Positions 7,378 through 14,755 of a DNA stretch of 22,028 nucleotides are shown here, in pieces. This stretch comes from VRUE01 sp035548675 (lineage in GTDB: Bacteria > Actinomycetota > Thermoleophilia > Solirubrobacterales > 70-9). Position 1 is the first letter of the stretch, and each line of letters opens with the position of its first letter. Location: positions 1 to 22,028 of the forward strand of contig DASZSJ010000062.1 of assembly GCA_035548675.1 (NCBI GenBank). Reading direction: 5' to 3'. Under the pieces are notes generated by a model, which was not told the origin of the DNA, did not search any database, and saw only the letters and a list, made by a program, of their open reading frames with translations. The translations under genes were made by a program, and so were the position numbers.

Positions 7378-7471
7378 GCGCCTGGGCGACCCACTTAGGG
7401 CGGGAAGCTCTGAGCGGCGCGGCCAAGAACACGATCGCGAAGCTGCTGGTCGATCTCCCTTGGGGGAGTTG

Positions 7472-8500
7472 TCAAGCTGGTCCGCTACCCCCGCGGACGG
7501 TGGCGGCAGCCGAGGCGGCGAGCCTGCTGGCGCTGGCGAGCGCCGCTGGGATGAAATCGCCTTCGCGCTGACCGAGGACGGCGCCGGTTACGGTCAGGGT
7601 GCGGCCGTCGACTTGGACTCGTCTGGCGAAGAGGAGGCAACCCCCAGCCGCCTGGTCGGAGCCGGTCTTGATCCCGACGAAGCCTTCGTGGCCGACCAGC
7701 TCGTTGAAATTGGCGACAACGCCTGCGACCGGCAGGACGGTCGAGGGCATGGCGACGATTTCGGCGAAGGTCGGATCGGACATCGCCGTGCGGCCGAGCT
7801 TCAGCTGATCGGCGGCGGTCGAGACGGTGGTGTCCTCGAAGCCGCTGGGGTCCGTGTAGTCGGTGTTCCGCATCCCCAGCTCAGCGGCCGCTTCGTTCAT
7901 CTCGCTCACGAATGCTTCGACGCTGCCGGCCTCGTGGATGGCAAGCAGGGCGGCGACGTTGTTGGCCGAGGGGAGCAGCAGCGCCTCCAGCGCCTGTCGC
8001 TCGCTCAGCACCTCACCCGCTTGCACCGCGATCACCGACTGGTTGAGGGCGATGCGCCGGTGCAGGTCTTCGACATCGGCAGGGCCGATCGTGAGCGTGA
8101 AGCCTTCCTCTCCTGGTTCCAGCGGATGGTCTCTCAGCACCAGGTAGGCAGTCATCACCTTGGCGAGGCTGGCGATCGGCAGCGGCTCCTCGCCGCCGCT
8201 GGAGCCGAGGTGGCCAAGACCCTCGACCGCCACTGCCGCCTGGCCTTCGCGCGGCCAGGCCAGGTGGAGGGACTTCCGTGGAGTCTGCTCGATGGGCCGC
8301 GAACCGCTCTCACGAGCGCCGCCTGCCACGGCCCCTGGCCCGGGCAACCTGTGGTCGACGACCCAGTTCCAGGCAAGCGCGAGGACACACAGAAAGACGA
8401 CAGCGGCGAGCGCGCGACCCAGGGCCCTCCGACGGCGGCGACCCGCGGAGGAGTAGACCTGACGGGCTTGCGCGCGGGCGCCCCCTCGCGTGCCCGTCAC
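7472..8500 (-). CDS. Membrane-anchored D-alanyl-D-alanine carboxypeptidase (peptidase S11)
   Basis: This is a penicillin-binding-type enzyme that trims the terminal D-Ala of peptidoglycan stem peptides outside the membrane. All three active-site motifs are present: SLAK at 111-114 (nucleophile Ser111, Lys114), SAN at 178-180 and KTG at 278-280. A very basic N-terminus and one hydrophobic helix (about 27-48) act as an uncleaved anchor. Its 342 residues suit the S11 catalytic domain without a long C-terminal domain. The GTG start at 8500 overlaps the permease stop by 4 nt (GTGA), so translation is probably coupled to the exporter genes. This is an unusual partner for a MacB-like transporter and suggests the whole unit acts on the cell wall. 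Confidence 0.9.
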   Translation of the reverse strand: MTGTRGGARAQARQVYSSAGRRRRRALGRALAAVVFLCVLALAWNWVVDHRLPGPGAVAGGARESGSRPIEQTPRKSLHLAWPREGQAAVAVEGLGHLGSSGGEEPLPIASLAKVMTAYLVLRDHPLEPGEEGFTLTIGPADVEDLHRRIALNQSVIAVQAGEVLSERQALEALLLPSANNVAALLAIHEAGSVEAFVSEMNEAAAELGMRNTDYTDPSGFEDTTVSTAADQLKLGRTAMSDPTFAEIVAMPSTVLPVAGVVANFNELVGHEGFVGIKTGSDQAAGGCLLFARRVQVDGRTLTVTGAVLGQREGDFIPAALASASRLAASAAATVRGGSGPA

Positions 8501-9687
8501 GTGGCCCGCAGCGCCTCGGTCGGGGTGAGGCGGGCGGCGCGCATCGCCGGGTAGAAGCCTGCTGCGGCGCCGAGCAGGCAGGCGGCGGCAAGACCGCCGG
8601 CGACCGCTGCCGGGGGCACCAGCAGCGTCAGCCCTTCGAAGGCGGCGTAGGCGCCGGTCGCTGCAACGCCGAGCATCACCCCCACGGCACCCCCGGTTAT
8701 CCCCAGCACGAACGACTCGCCGAGGAACTGCACGGCGATGTGGCGTCGCCGGGCGCCCAGCGCCCGCCGCAAGCCGACCTCCGAGCGCCGCTCGAGCACC
8801 GAGATGATCATCACGTTGGCGATCCCGATCGCCCCGACCAAGAGGGCAACCGCGCCGAGACCGAGGAAGAGCGAGGTGAGGGCGCCTTCGGCGGCGGCCT
8901 GCGCCTCGAGAGCGTCGGAGGGGCGACTGACCGCGACTTCCCGCGGGCGCCAGGGGTCGGCGGCCCTTGGCAACAGCGCCGCCGCGGCGCGCACCCGCGC
9001 TTCGCCCTCGCGAGAGCGGACGTAGACCTTCGACGGGTTGCGGTCGGTGCCGAAGAGGCGCGCCGCCACCGGGTAGCCGATCAGCGCGGCGCTGTCGAGC
9101 TCGGGGACGAGCGGCAGCGGCTCGAGGATGCCGACCACGGTGAAGAGGCGACCCGAGACGTAGGCCTGGACGACGCCGCTGACGCTGTGGATCCCGAGTC
9201 GCCTCGCCGCCTTCGCCCCCAGCACGATCGCCGGGTAGCGTTCGCTCGCCCCGTCGACGAAGCGCCCGGAGGCGACCCTCCCGTCCAGCGTCGCCAGCAG
9301 CTCCGGGTCGGCGGCCTCGACGAAGACCCCGCCGGTGATGTTGGCCGGCACGTAGGAACTGCGGCGCACGGTGACGCCCTCGACCGCGGTGACCGCGGCG
9401 GCCGATTCGACGCCGTCCAAAAGGCGGATGCGCGCGGCGGCGGCAGCCGGCAGCCTCGTTTCTTTGCCGAAGAGCGATTCGCCGGGACCGACCGTGAGCA
9501 GGCTCGTCCCCAGCGCTTCGATCTTCGCCAGCAGGTCCGCCTTGCTGGTTTCCGAGATCGCCAGGACCGCCACCAGCGAGGCGATCCCGATCGAGATCCC
9601 AAGCACTGAGAGGGCGGCGCGGAGCTTGCGGGTGCGCAGGCCGACCGTCGCCAGCCGCAGCAGGTCACGGGGCAGCAACCGGCTCAA
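8497..9687 (-). CDS. ABC transporter permease, MacB/FtsX type
   Basis: This 396-residue permease has the MacB plan. One N-terminal helix (about 26-46, SVLGISIGIASLVAVLAI) is followed by a large extracytoplasmic domain (about 50-270) and three C-terminal helices. The FtsX-family coupling segment is clear (ERRSEVGLRRALGARRRHI), as is the family's C-terminal PTEALR. Such permeases act mechanically across the envelope with an adaptor and an ATPase instead of forming an ordinary channel. The TTG start at 9687 overlaps the ATPase stop (TTGA) and is preceded by GAGGGGG, which supports it. The gene overlaps the carboxypeptidase start by 4 nt. Confidence 0.93.
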   Translation of the reverse strand: MSRLLPRDLLRLATVGLRTRKLRAALSVLGISIGIASLVAVLAISETSKADLLAKIEALGTSLLTVGPGESLFGKETRLPAAAAARIRLLDGVESAAAVTAVEGVTVRRSSYVPANITGGVFVEAADPELLATLDGRVASGRFVDGASERYPAIVLGAKAARRLGIHSVSGVVQAYVSGRLFTVVGILEPLPLVPELDSAALIGYPVAARLFGTDRNPSKVYVRSREGEARVRAAAALLPRAADPWRPREVAVSRPSDALEAQAAAEGALTSLFLGLGAVALLVGAIGIANVMIISVLERRSEVGLRRALGARRRHIAVQFLGESFVLGITGGAVGVMLGVAATGAYAAFEGLTLLVPPAAVAGGLAAACLLGAAAGFYPAMRAARLTPTEALRAT

Positions 9688-10394
9688 CCGTCCCCCTCGA
9701 TCAGGCCGTCGCGGACGGCGACCCGGCGCGGTGCCGAGGCGGCGACCTCCTCGTCGTGGGTAATGATGACCAGGGTTGCGCCGCTCTCGCCCAGGCCGCG
9801 CAGCAGCTCCATCAACTCGCCGCCGGTCCTGGTGTCGAGGTTGCCGGTCGGCTCGTCGGCGAGGACGATCGCCGGCTCGCCGATGAGCGCCCGCGCCACC
9901 GCGACCCGCTGGCGCTCGCCGCCGGAGAGCTTTGAGGCGCTGTGGCGCTCGCGGTGGGAGAGGCCGACCCGGGCCAGCGCCGCGGCGGCGCGCTCGCGGC
10001 GCTCGCGCGCCGGCACCCCGGCGTAGAGCAGGCCGTCGCCGACGTTGTCGATCACCGGCGCTGCCTCGAGCAGGAAGAAGCGCTGGAAGACGAAGCCGAT
10101 CCTGGTCGCCCGCAACCCCGCCAGCTCGTCGTCTGAGGCCTGCGAGACGTCGCGACCCTCGATCGCAACGCTGCCGTCGCTGGGCCGATCGAGCGTTCCC
10201 ATCAGGTGCAGCAGGGTCGACTTGCCCGAGCCGGAGGGGCCGACGATCGCGGTCAGCTCGCCCCGCTCGATGCTCAGTGAGACGCCGCGCAGCGCCTCGA
10301 CCCCGCCCGGATAGGTCTTGCGAACCTCGCGGAGCTCGAGGACTGGACCGCTGCCCGCAACCGCGGGGGAGGATGGGGAGAGCGGCTCGCTCAC
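9684..10394 (-). CDS. ABC transporter ATP-binding protein (MacB/LolD type)
   Basis: This 236-residue ATPase powers the adjacent FtsX-type permease. Walker A GPSGSGKST is at 52-60, the Q-loop Gln is 104 (FVFQRF), the signature LSGGE is at 156-160, Walker B ends in Asp180-Glu181 (ADEPTGNLD) and the H-loop His is 213 (THD). The sequence is typical of the MacB/LolD/FtsE-like subgroup. The first 17 residues are a Pro/Ser-rich extension. The GTG start at 10394 overlaps the adaptor stop by 4 nt, with a GGTGGAG motif upstream as a likely ribosome binding site. It should be cytoplasmic and bound to the permease. Confidence 0.95.
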   Translation of the reverse strand: MSEPLSPSSPAVAGSGPVLELREVRKTYPGGVEALRGVSLSIERGELTAIVGPSGSGKSTLLHLMGTLDRPSDGSVAIEGRDVSQASDDELAGLRATRIGFVFQRFFLLEAAPVIDNVGDGLLYAGVPARERRERAAAALARVGLSHRERHSASKLSGGERQRVAVARALIGEPAIVLADEPTGNLDTRTGGELMELLRGLGESGATLVIITHDEEVAASAPRRVAVRDGLIEGDG

Positions 10395-11518
10395 CCGCCC
10401 GTCTCCACCGTCATCCCCGGCCGCAGCCCCTTCCCCTCGACCTCGACATAGCCGCCGGCGGCGAGGCCGGGGGTGACGACGATCCGCCGCCGGGCGCCTT
10501 CTCCGCGGACGTAGACCGCGAAGCGCTCGCCGCCGATCGCGACCAGCGCGGTCAGCGGCACGCTGAGCACGTGCCTGCGGACCCGCTGGGTGAAGAGCAC
10601 GTTGACCGTCGCCCCGTCGAGCGAGGGGATGCGGCGCCCCCCGGTCACCGAGATCGTCGCCTCAACCCCAGCTTCGGGTTCTTCGCCCGGTTCGCCGGTA
10701 CCGCCCGACGATGCGACCGCGGCCAGCCGCTCCACCTCGCCCGGCGCCTTGGCACCGCCGGGGAGGACGACCTCGACGCGCTGCCCGCGATGGGTGAGCG
10801 ATTGCTGGTCGGCCTCGAGCTCGACATTGACGATGCGCCGCGTTGAGCTGGTGCGCAGCACCGGGACCGAGGACGGTCTGGATTTGCCTTCCCCGCCGCC
10901 GCCCAGCCCTTCGCCCAGCGTTGCCTCCAGCTCGGTCACGCGCTGCGGGCCGCGCAGGAAGGCGACCCTTCCCAGTTCGAGCTCGCCGCTGGCTTCGAGC
11001 CCGATGTCTTCCTGCCAGCTGGCAAGTGCCGCGGCGGTGGCGTAGGTGAATTCCTCGTCGACTGTGCCCGGTTCGTAGCCGAGTGTCGCCAGGTTGCGCT
11101 CGAGCTGTTCGACGTCCCTGCCTTCGCTGACTCCTTCGGCCAGTTTCCGGTAGGGCGGCACCGCCCCGTACAGCAGCGGCACCGGTTCGTCGTCCAGCGC
11201 ATAGAGGCGCTCGCCGCGGCGGATCACGGCGCCGACCGCCGGCAGCGCGGTAACCGTCCCCGAGAGGCGGGCGAGCACGGTCGTCTCGCCGGCGTAGCCG
11301 ATCGTCCCCGTGGCGGTCAGTCGTTCGACCAGGGTGCGCCGCTTGACCGTGCCGGTTCCGGTGGCGGCGGCGGGGCGGGTTCCGATGCCACTGCTGGCGC
11401 CGGAGTCGCCGAGCAGCAGCACCAGTGCGGCCGCCACGAGCAATGCTGCACTCACCACCGCCGCAACCAGCGCCCGCCGGCCGGGGACCGTCCCCAGTCG
11501 GCGCCGCAGGTGCTTCAT
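10391..11518 (-). CDS. Membrane-fusion (HlyD/MacA-like) adaptor with peptidoglycan-binding domain
   Basis: The protein has 375 residues from the ATG at 11518. A basic N-terminus and one membrane helix (about 15-37) anchor it outside the membrane. A first beta-barrel/lipoyl-like part contains TATGTIGYAGETTVLARLSG (about 69-88). A PG_binding_1-type domain follows at 136-173 (VEQLERNLATLGY...FTYATAAALASWQ), and then adaptor beta domains run to the C-terminus. In Gram-negative adaptors that position usually holds a coiled-coil hairpin reaching the outer-membrane channel. Here a wall-binding module stands there, as seen in other actinobacterial exporter adaptors. It overlaps the ATPase gene by 4 nt and starts 16 nt after the lipoprotein stop. 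A GTG at 11530 is an alternative start. Confidence 0.88.
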   Translation of the reverse strand: MKHLRRRLGTVPGRRALVAAVVSAALLVAAALVLLLGDSGASSGIGTRPAAATGTGTVKRRTLVERLTATGTIGYAGETTVLARLSGTVTALPAVGAVIRRGERLYALDDEPVPLLYGAVPPYRKLAEGVSEGRDVEQLERNLATLGYEPGTVDEEFTYATAAALASWQEDIGLEASGELELGRVAFLRGPQRVTELEATLGEGLGGGGEGKSRPSSVPVLRTSSTRRIVNVELEADQQSLTHRGQRVEVVLPGGAKAPGEVERLAAVASSGGTGEPGEEPEAGVEATISVTGGRRIPSLDGATVNVLFTQRVRRHVLSVPLTALVAIGGERFAVYVRGEGARRRIVVTPGLAAGGYVEVEGKGLRPGMTVETGG

Positions 11519-11534
11519 CCGCCCGGTCACCGAG

Positions 11535-12032
11535 CTAGCCGCCGACGGACGGGCCGGACAGTTCGGGCAACTCATCGCCGCAGGCTGCCTGCGCCGCCTT
11601 GAAGGCGGGGGAGCTCGTGTCGATCCCGTCGATGTCCAGGTGGAATTTGCCGGGGCCGAGGAATTCCGGGTCCCCCATGTCGATGCCGTGTTCGCGCATG
11701 CATTGCGCGAGGGCCAGCGCGCCCTCCCTGAATTCCTCCTGTTCTTCGGAGGAGAGTTCCTGGCCGGCGCTGCCGAGCTTGCCATTGCAGGCGGCGAGCG
11801 CCCGCTTGGTCGCCGGGTCGCCCGTGTCGCCGACTTCGATGTTCTTCTGCCCAGGCTTCGGGTCTTCCACTTCGAGGCCGTGCGCGCGCAGGCATTCGGT
11901 GAATTCGAGCGCCGCTTCTTCGTCGGAGGCACTCTTGTCGTCGCCCAAGCCCGAGCCGCCTCCGCCACAGGCCACCAGCCCGAAGACGCCGAGGGCCAGA
12001 ATCGCAGTCACCAGCCAGTACTTCCTCCTCAA
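11535..12032 (-). CDS. Lipoprotein with duplicated Cys-x-Arg-x-His-Gly motif
   Basis: This 165-residue lipoprotein has a signal peptide ending in the lipobox LVAC, with lipidated Cys22, then a Gly-rich linker. The mature part is two copies of one unit. The first has ECLRAHGLEVEDP (47-59) and closes at ALAAC (Cys83). The second has QCMREHGIDMGDP (111-123) and closes at AQAAC (Cys152). The Cys pairs 48/83 and 112/152 probably form disulphides. Proteins with CMRxHG-like motifs are common beside actinobacterial MacB-type exporters, and their role is unknown. The TTG start at 12032 is well supported by AAAGGAG (12045-12039) 6 nt upstream. It is the first gene of the exporter operon, facing the two-component system. 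Confidence 0.85.
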   Translation of the reverse strand: MRRKYWLVTAILALGVFGLVACGGGGSGLGDDKSASDEEAALEFTECLRAHGLEVEDPKPGQKNIEVGDTGDPATKRALAACNGKLGSAGQELSSEEQEEFREGALALAQCMREHGIDMGDPEFLGPGKFHLDIDGIDTSSPAFKAAQAACGDELPELSGPSVGG

Positions 12033-12078
12033 TTCCCGCTCCTTTCGGATTGCTCTCCTGGCGTTTTAGGAAACGGGT

Positions 12079-12120
12079 GGTCACACGACGGTCATGGGCG
12101 CTGTGACCGTTTTGTGACCG
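12079..12120. promoter_or_regulatory. Probable operator for the OmpR-type regulator
   Basis: TGTGACCG occurs at 12102-12109 and 12113-12120, an exact 11-bp period (GTGACC-N5-GTGACC). Inverted relatives lie at 12079-12085 (GGTCACA) and 12088-12095 (ACGGTCAT). Tandem half-sites one helical turn apart are the usual binding layout for OmpR/PhoB-family regulators. The block sits between the divergent lipoprotein (12032) and response-regulator (12146) starts, so it could control both. Confidence 0.6.
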
Positions 12121-12145
12121 CCGGTCGGGCATCCTTGGGGAGACG

Positions 12146-12799
12146 ATGAGAGTCCTGGTGGTCGAGGATCACGCCGAGCTGGCCGGGTCGGTCGTCCGCG
12201 TGCTGCGCCGCGATGGGATCGCCGCCGACGTCGCATCGGACGGTGAAGAGGCGCTGCGGCGCGCCGGGGTCGTCGAGTACGACGTGGTCGTACTCGACCG
12301 TGACCTGCCCCGCCTGCACGGCGACGAGGTCTGCCGCGCGCTGGTGGCGCGAGGCGGAGGGGCGAAGGTGCTGATGCTGACCGCCTCGGACACGATCGCG
12401 GAGCGAGTGGAGGGGTTGAGCATCGGCGCCGACGACTACCTCTCGAAGCCGTTCGCCTATGCCGAGCTGCTGGCGCGGATACGCGCTCTCGCCCGGCGCG
12501 CGCAGCCGCCGCTACCGCCGGTCCTCGAGCACGGCGACCTGCGGTTGGATCCCAGCCGGCGGGTCGCGACGCGGGCCGGCGAGCGCCTGGCGCTCAGCCC
12601 GAAGGAGCTCGCGGTGCTCGAGCACCTGCTTGCCGCTCAGGGCCGTGTCGTCTCCGCGGAGGAGCTGCTGGAACGGGTCTGGGACGAGGCGGCCGACCCC
12701 TTCACGACCACGGTCAAGTCGACGATCAACCGGCTACGGGCGAAGCTCGGCGAGCCGCCCGTGATCGTGACCGTCCCCCAGGGGGGCTACCGGATCTGA
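12146..12799 (+). CDS. OmpR-family response regulator
   Basis: The protein has 217 residues. The receiver domain (1-112) has the acidic pocket Glu7-Asp8, phosphorylation site Asp51 (VVLDRDLP), Thr79 and Lys101 (YLSKPF). The C-terminal winged-helix DNA-binding domain (about 125-217) has the trans-activation pattern LALSPKELAVLEHLL and ends in TVPQGGYRI, typical of OmpR/PhoB. The ATG at 12146 follows GGGGAG (12137-12142). Its stop is 2 nt before the kinase start, so the pair is co-translated. Being divergent from the exporter operon, with phased half-sites between, it most likely regulates that operon and its own expression. Confidence 0.95.
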   Translation: MRVLVVEDHAELAGSVVRVLRRDGIAADVASDGEEALRRAGVVEYDVVVLDRDLPRLHGDEVCRALVARGGGAKVLMLTASDTIAERVEGLSIGADDYLSKPFAYAELLARIRALARRAQPPLPPVLEHGDLRLDPSRRVATRAGERLALSPKELAVLEHLLAAQGRVVSAEELLERVWDEAADPFTTTVKSTINRLRAKLGEPPVIVTVPQGGYRI

Positions 12800-12801
12800 C
12801 G

Positions 12802-14127
12802 ATGCACCGCCTCTCGCTCGCCAGCCTCACTCCGCGCCGGATGCTCCACCTGCCCCCGCGGACAGTGCGCCTGCGCCTGACCCTGCTCTACAGCGGCCTG
12901 TTCCTCGTTTCGGGGGCAATGCTGCTTGCGATCACCTACTTCCTCTTCCGCCGCGCCACCGGGATCAACCTGATCGTCGTCCCGACCGGGACTCCACAGG
13001 AGCCGGCTGGCCCGGACTCCCTCAGGCATCTTCTGGATAACCCGGAGGTTGCCCGCTACGTGCGCCATGCCGCCGAATCGCGGTTCGCTGGGATCGAACG
13101 GGGTCGCGGTGCCGAGCTTCACCAACTGCTCGTCCAGTCCGGAATTGCGCTGGCGATCATGACCGTGGTTTCGATCGCGCTCGGCTGGCTGGTCGCGGGC
13201 CGGGTCCTGCGCCCGCTGCGGGCGATGACGGCGACCGCCCAACGGATCTCCGAGCGCAATCTGCACGAGCGCCTCGCGCTCTCGGGGCCCCGCGACGAGC
13301 TGAAGGATCTCGCCGACACCGTCGATGGGCTCCTCGCGCGGCTCGAGACCGCCTTCGGCGCGCAGCAGCGCTTCGTCGCCAACGCGGCGCACGAGTTGCG
13401 CACGCCGCTGACGCTGTGGCGGGCGCTGCTCGAGGAGAGGCTCACCGACCCCGCCGCGACGGTCGACTCCTTTCGGGCGACCTCGCGACGGCTGCTGGCG
13501 CTCGGCGAGGAGCAGGAGCGGCTGCTCGAGTCGTTGCTGACCCTTGCCTCGAGCGAGCGCGGCCTCGGCCGGCGGGAGCCGTTCGACCTCGCCGCGGTCG
13601 CCGGAGCGGTCCTGCGCGACCCGCCCCCGGAGGCGGCGTCCCTCGGCGTGCGGATCGACAGCGAGATCGAGCCCGCTCCCACCGTGGGGGACGCCGCCCT
13701 CGCCGAACGCCTCGCCCGCAACCTGCTCGACAATGCCGTGAGCCACAACATCCCCGGGGGCCGGGTGCGAGTCAGCACCGGCACCGATGCCAGCGGCGCG
13801 TTCATCTCGGTGACCAACGATGGCGCCGTCATTCCCGCCGCCGAGGTGGAGCGGCTGTTCGAGCCCTTCCAGCGCCTCGACACCGAGCGCACGGCATCGA
13901 GCGACGACCACCACGGCCTCGGGCTCTCCATCGTCCGCGCCATCGCGACCGCCCACCGCGCCACCCTGCTCGCCGAGGCACGGCCCGATGGGGGGCTTGC
14001 GGTGGAGGTCAGGTTTCCCTTGCGCGGAGCCGATCGCAATGCGGATCTCACGGCGGCGGACCGCCACGAGTCCCTCGTCGTCAAGCGCGAAGCACCAACC
14101 GGCTCGATCGGCAAGCCGGCCCCATGA
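12802..14127 (+). CDS. Membrane sensor histidine kinase
   Basis: This 441-residue kinase is the partner of the response regulator 2 nt upstream. There are two membrane helices (about 25-49 and 113-132) around a short extracytoplasmic sensor of about 60 residues. A HAMP linker (about 133-185) follows. The HisKA dimerisation domain has phospho-acceptor His197 in NAAHELRTPL. The ATPase domain has the N-box ARNLLDNAVSHN (Asn307, Asn311), the Asp340 box (NDGAVIP) and the G2 box HGLGLSIV (371-378). The C-terminal 35 residues after the domain are polar and probably disordered. The small sensor resembles intramembrane or envelope-stress sensors, fitting a link to wall or membrane damage, though the signal is unknown. 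Confidence 0.95.
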   Translation: MHRLSLASLTPRRMLHLPPRTVRLRLTLLYSGLFLVSGAMLLAITYFLFRRATGINLIVVPTGTPQEPAGPDSLRHLLDNPEVARYVRHAAESRFAGIERGRGAELHQLLVQSGIALAIMTVVSIALGWLVAGRVLRPLRAMTATAQRISERNLHERLALSGPRDELKDLADTVDGLLARLETAFGAQQRFVANAAHELRTPLTLWRALLEERLTDPAATVDSFRATSRRLLALGEEQERLLESLLTLASSERGLGRREPFDLAAVAGAVLRDPPPEAASLGVRIDSEIEPAPTVGDAALAERLARNLLDNAVSHNIPGGRVRVSTGTDASGAFISVTNDGAVIPAAEVERLFEPFQRLDTERTASSDDHHGLGLSIVRAIATAHRATLLAEARPDGGLAVEVRFPLRGADRNADLTAADRHESLVVKREAPTGSIGKPAP

Positions 14128-14149
14128 CGGCATGAGGCTCCCCCGTCGA

Positions 14150-14155
14150 TAGGAT
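14150..14155 (+). promoter_or_regulatory. Possible -10 box of tRNA-Ser(CGA)
   Basis: TAGGAT fits the actinobacterial TAnnnT pattern and lies 18 nt before the mature tRNA 5' end. No good -35 hexamer is seen at the expected distance. Confidence 0.35.
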
Positions 14156-14173
14156 TTGGCTCTGCAGTGCCCC

Positions 14174-14260
14174 GGAGGGGTGCCGGAGTGGTTGAACGGG
14201 GCAGTCTCGAAAACTGTTGGCGTCGCAAGGCGCTCGTGGGTTCGAATCCCACCCCCTCCG
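14174..14260 (+). tRNA. tRNA-Ser (anticodon CGA)
   Basis: This is an 87-nt class II tRNA. The acceptor stem GGAGGGG (14174-14180) pairs with CCCCTCC (14253-14259), and the discriminator base is G (14260). The loop CTCGAAA gives anticodon CGA, which reads UCG. It has a long variable arm (TTGGCGTCGCAAGGCGCTC) and a standard TTCGAAT T-loop. CCA is not encoded. Its 3' end is 5 nt from the stop of the convergent hepT gene, so transcription past the tRNA would run antisense into hepT. Confidence 0.96.
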
Positions 14261-14265
14261 TTTAG

Positions 14266-14754
14266 CTATTCCAAGTAAGGCGCGATCCAAGCGCTGTAGG
14301 GCCGGATGAACTTGCGGGCAGAGGGAAGGCCCAGCTCGATCGCCGCGTGCAGCCGACCGGCTTTCATGCCGGGGTAGTCGTGCTCCACGTCCGACCGCGC
14401 TCTTTGGGTGCGCTTCAGGTTTCGGCAGAGTGAGCCGTCGATCACACCCGCTTCCTTCAGCGCATCGAAGGCTCGGGTCGAGTTCCCCTCATGGGTGTCG
14501 GGAAGCTCCAGTTGCGCCAGTCGACATCCCCGCTCCGCTAGCTCGACCACATAGTTCTGTACCCGACTGAAGGCACGTTCGACGGCCTGCACCCTGTTGT
14601 ATGCCTTGATCCCGTCCTTCTTTTCGAAGGCCCGTTTGAACTCTTTCAGCTGAAAGTCATTGCCGAACTCCTCCATCGCGCTTTCGAGCGCGAGGATCTC
14701 ATCGGGAAGGCCGTCGAGCCGCTCGACGATCTCGCTGTGCAGCCGCTTCGACAC
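14266..14754 (-). CDS. hepT: HEPN-domain toxin, HepT type
   Basis: This 162-residue, mostly alpha-helical protein ends with the HepT signature RX4HXY: Arg120, His125 and Tyr127 in RARSDVEHDYPG. In studied HepT toxins this forms the RNase active site, and the tyrosine is the residue modified by the partner MntA enzyme. The chosen start is the GTG at 14754, one base after the mntA stop (TAAAGTG), which suggests coupled translation. An ATG at 14829 would overlap mntA by 74 nt and add residues without family character. The gene is convergent with tRNA-Ser(CGA), 5 bp away. It is probably a growth-inhibiting RNase held inactive by MntA; the RNA target is unknown. Confidence 0.82.
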   Translation of the reverse strand: MSKRLHSEIVERLDGLPDEILALESAMEEFGNDFQLKEFKRAFEKKDGIKAYNRVQAVERAFSRVQNYVVELAERGCRLAQLELPDTHEGNSTRAFDALKEAGVIDGSLCRNLKRTQRARSDVEHDYPGMKAGRLHAAIELGLPSARKFIRPYSAWIAPYLE

Positions 14755-14755
14755 T

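Larger units (their letters stand above)
7057..7471 (-). other. 415-bp repeat-rich leader between carboxypeptidase and bcsA-like genes
   Basis: No protein-coding gene is convincing here. The stretch is dense in repeats: an 11-bp inverted repeat, a 17-bp tandem direct repeat and a large imperfect hairpin, listed separately. There is also a short CTCCC/GGGAG hairpin (7455-7468) just after the carboxypeptidase stop and a self-complementary GGGCGAGCGAGC block near 7267-7288. It may be a structured 5' leader, a degraded mobile element or both. Confidence 0.6.
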
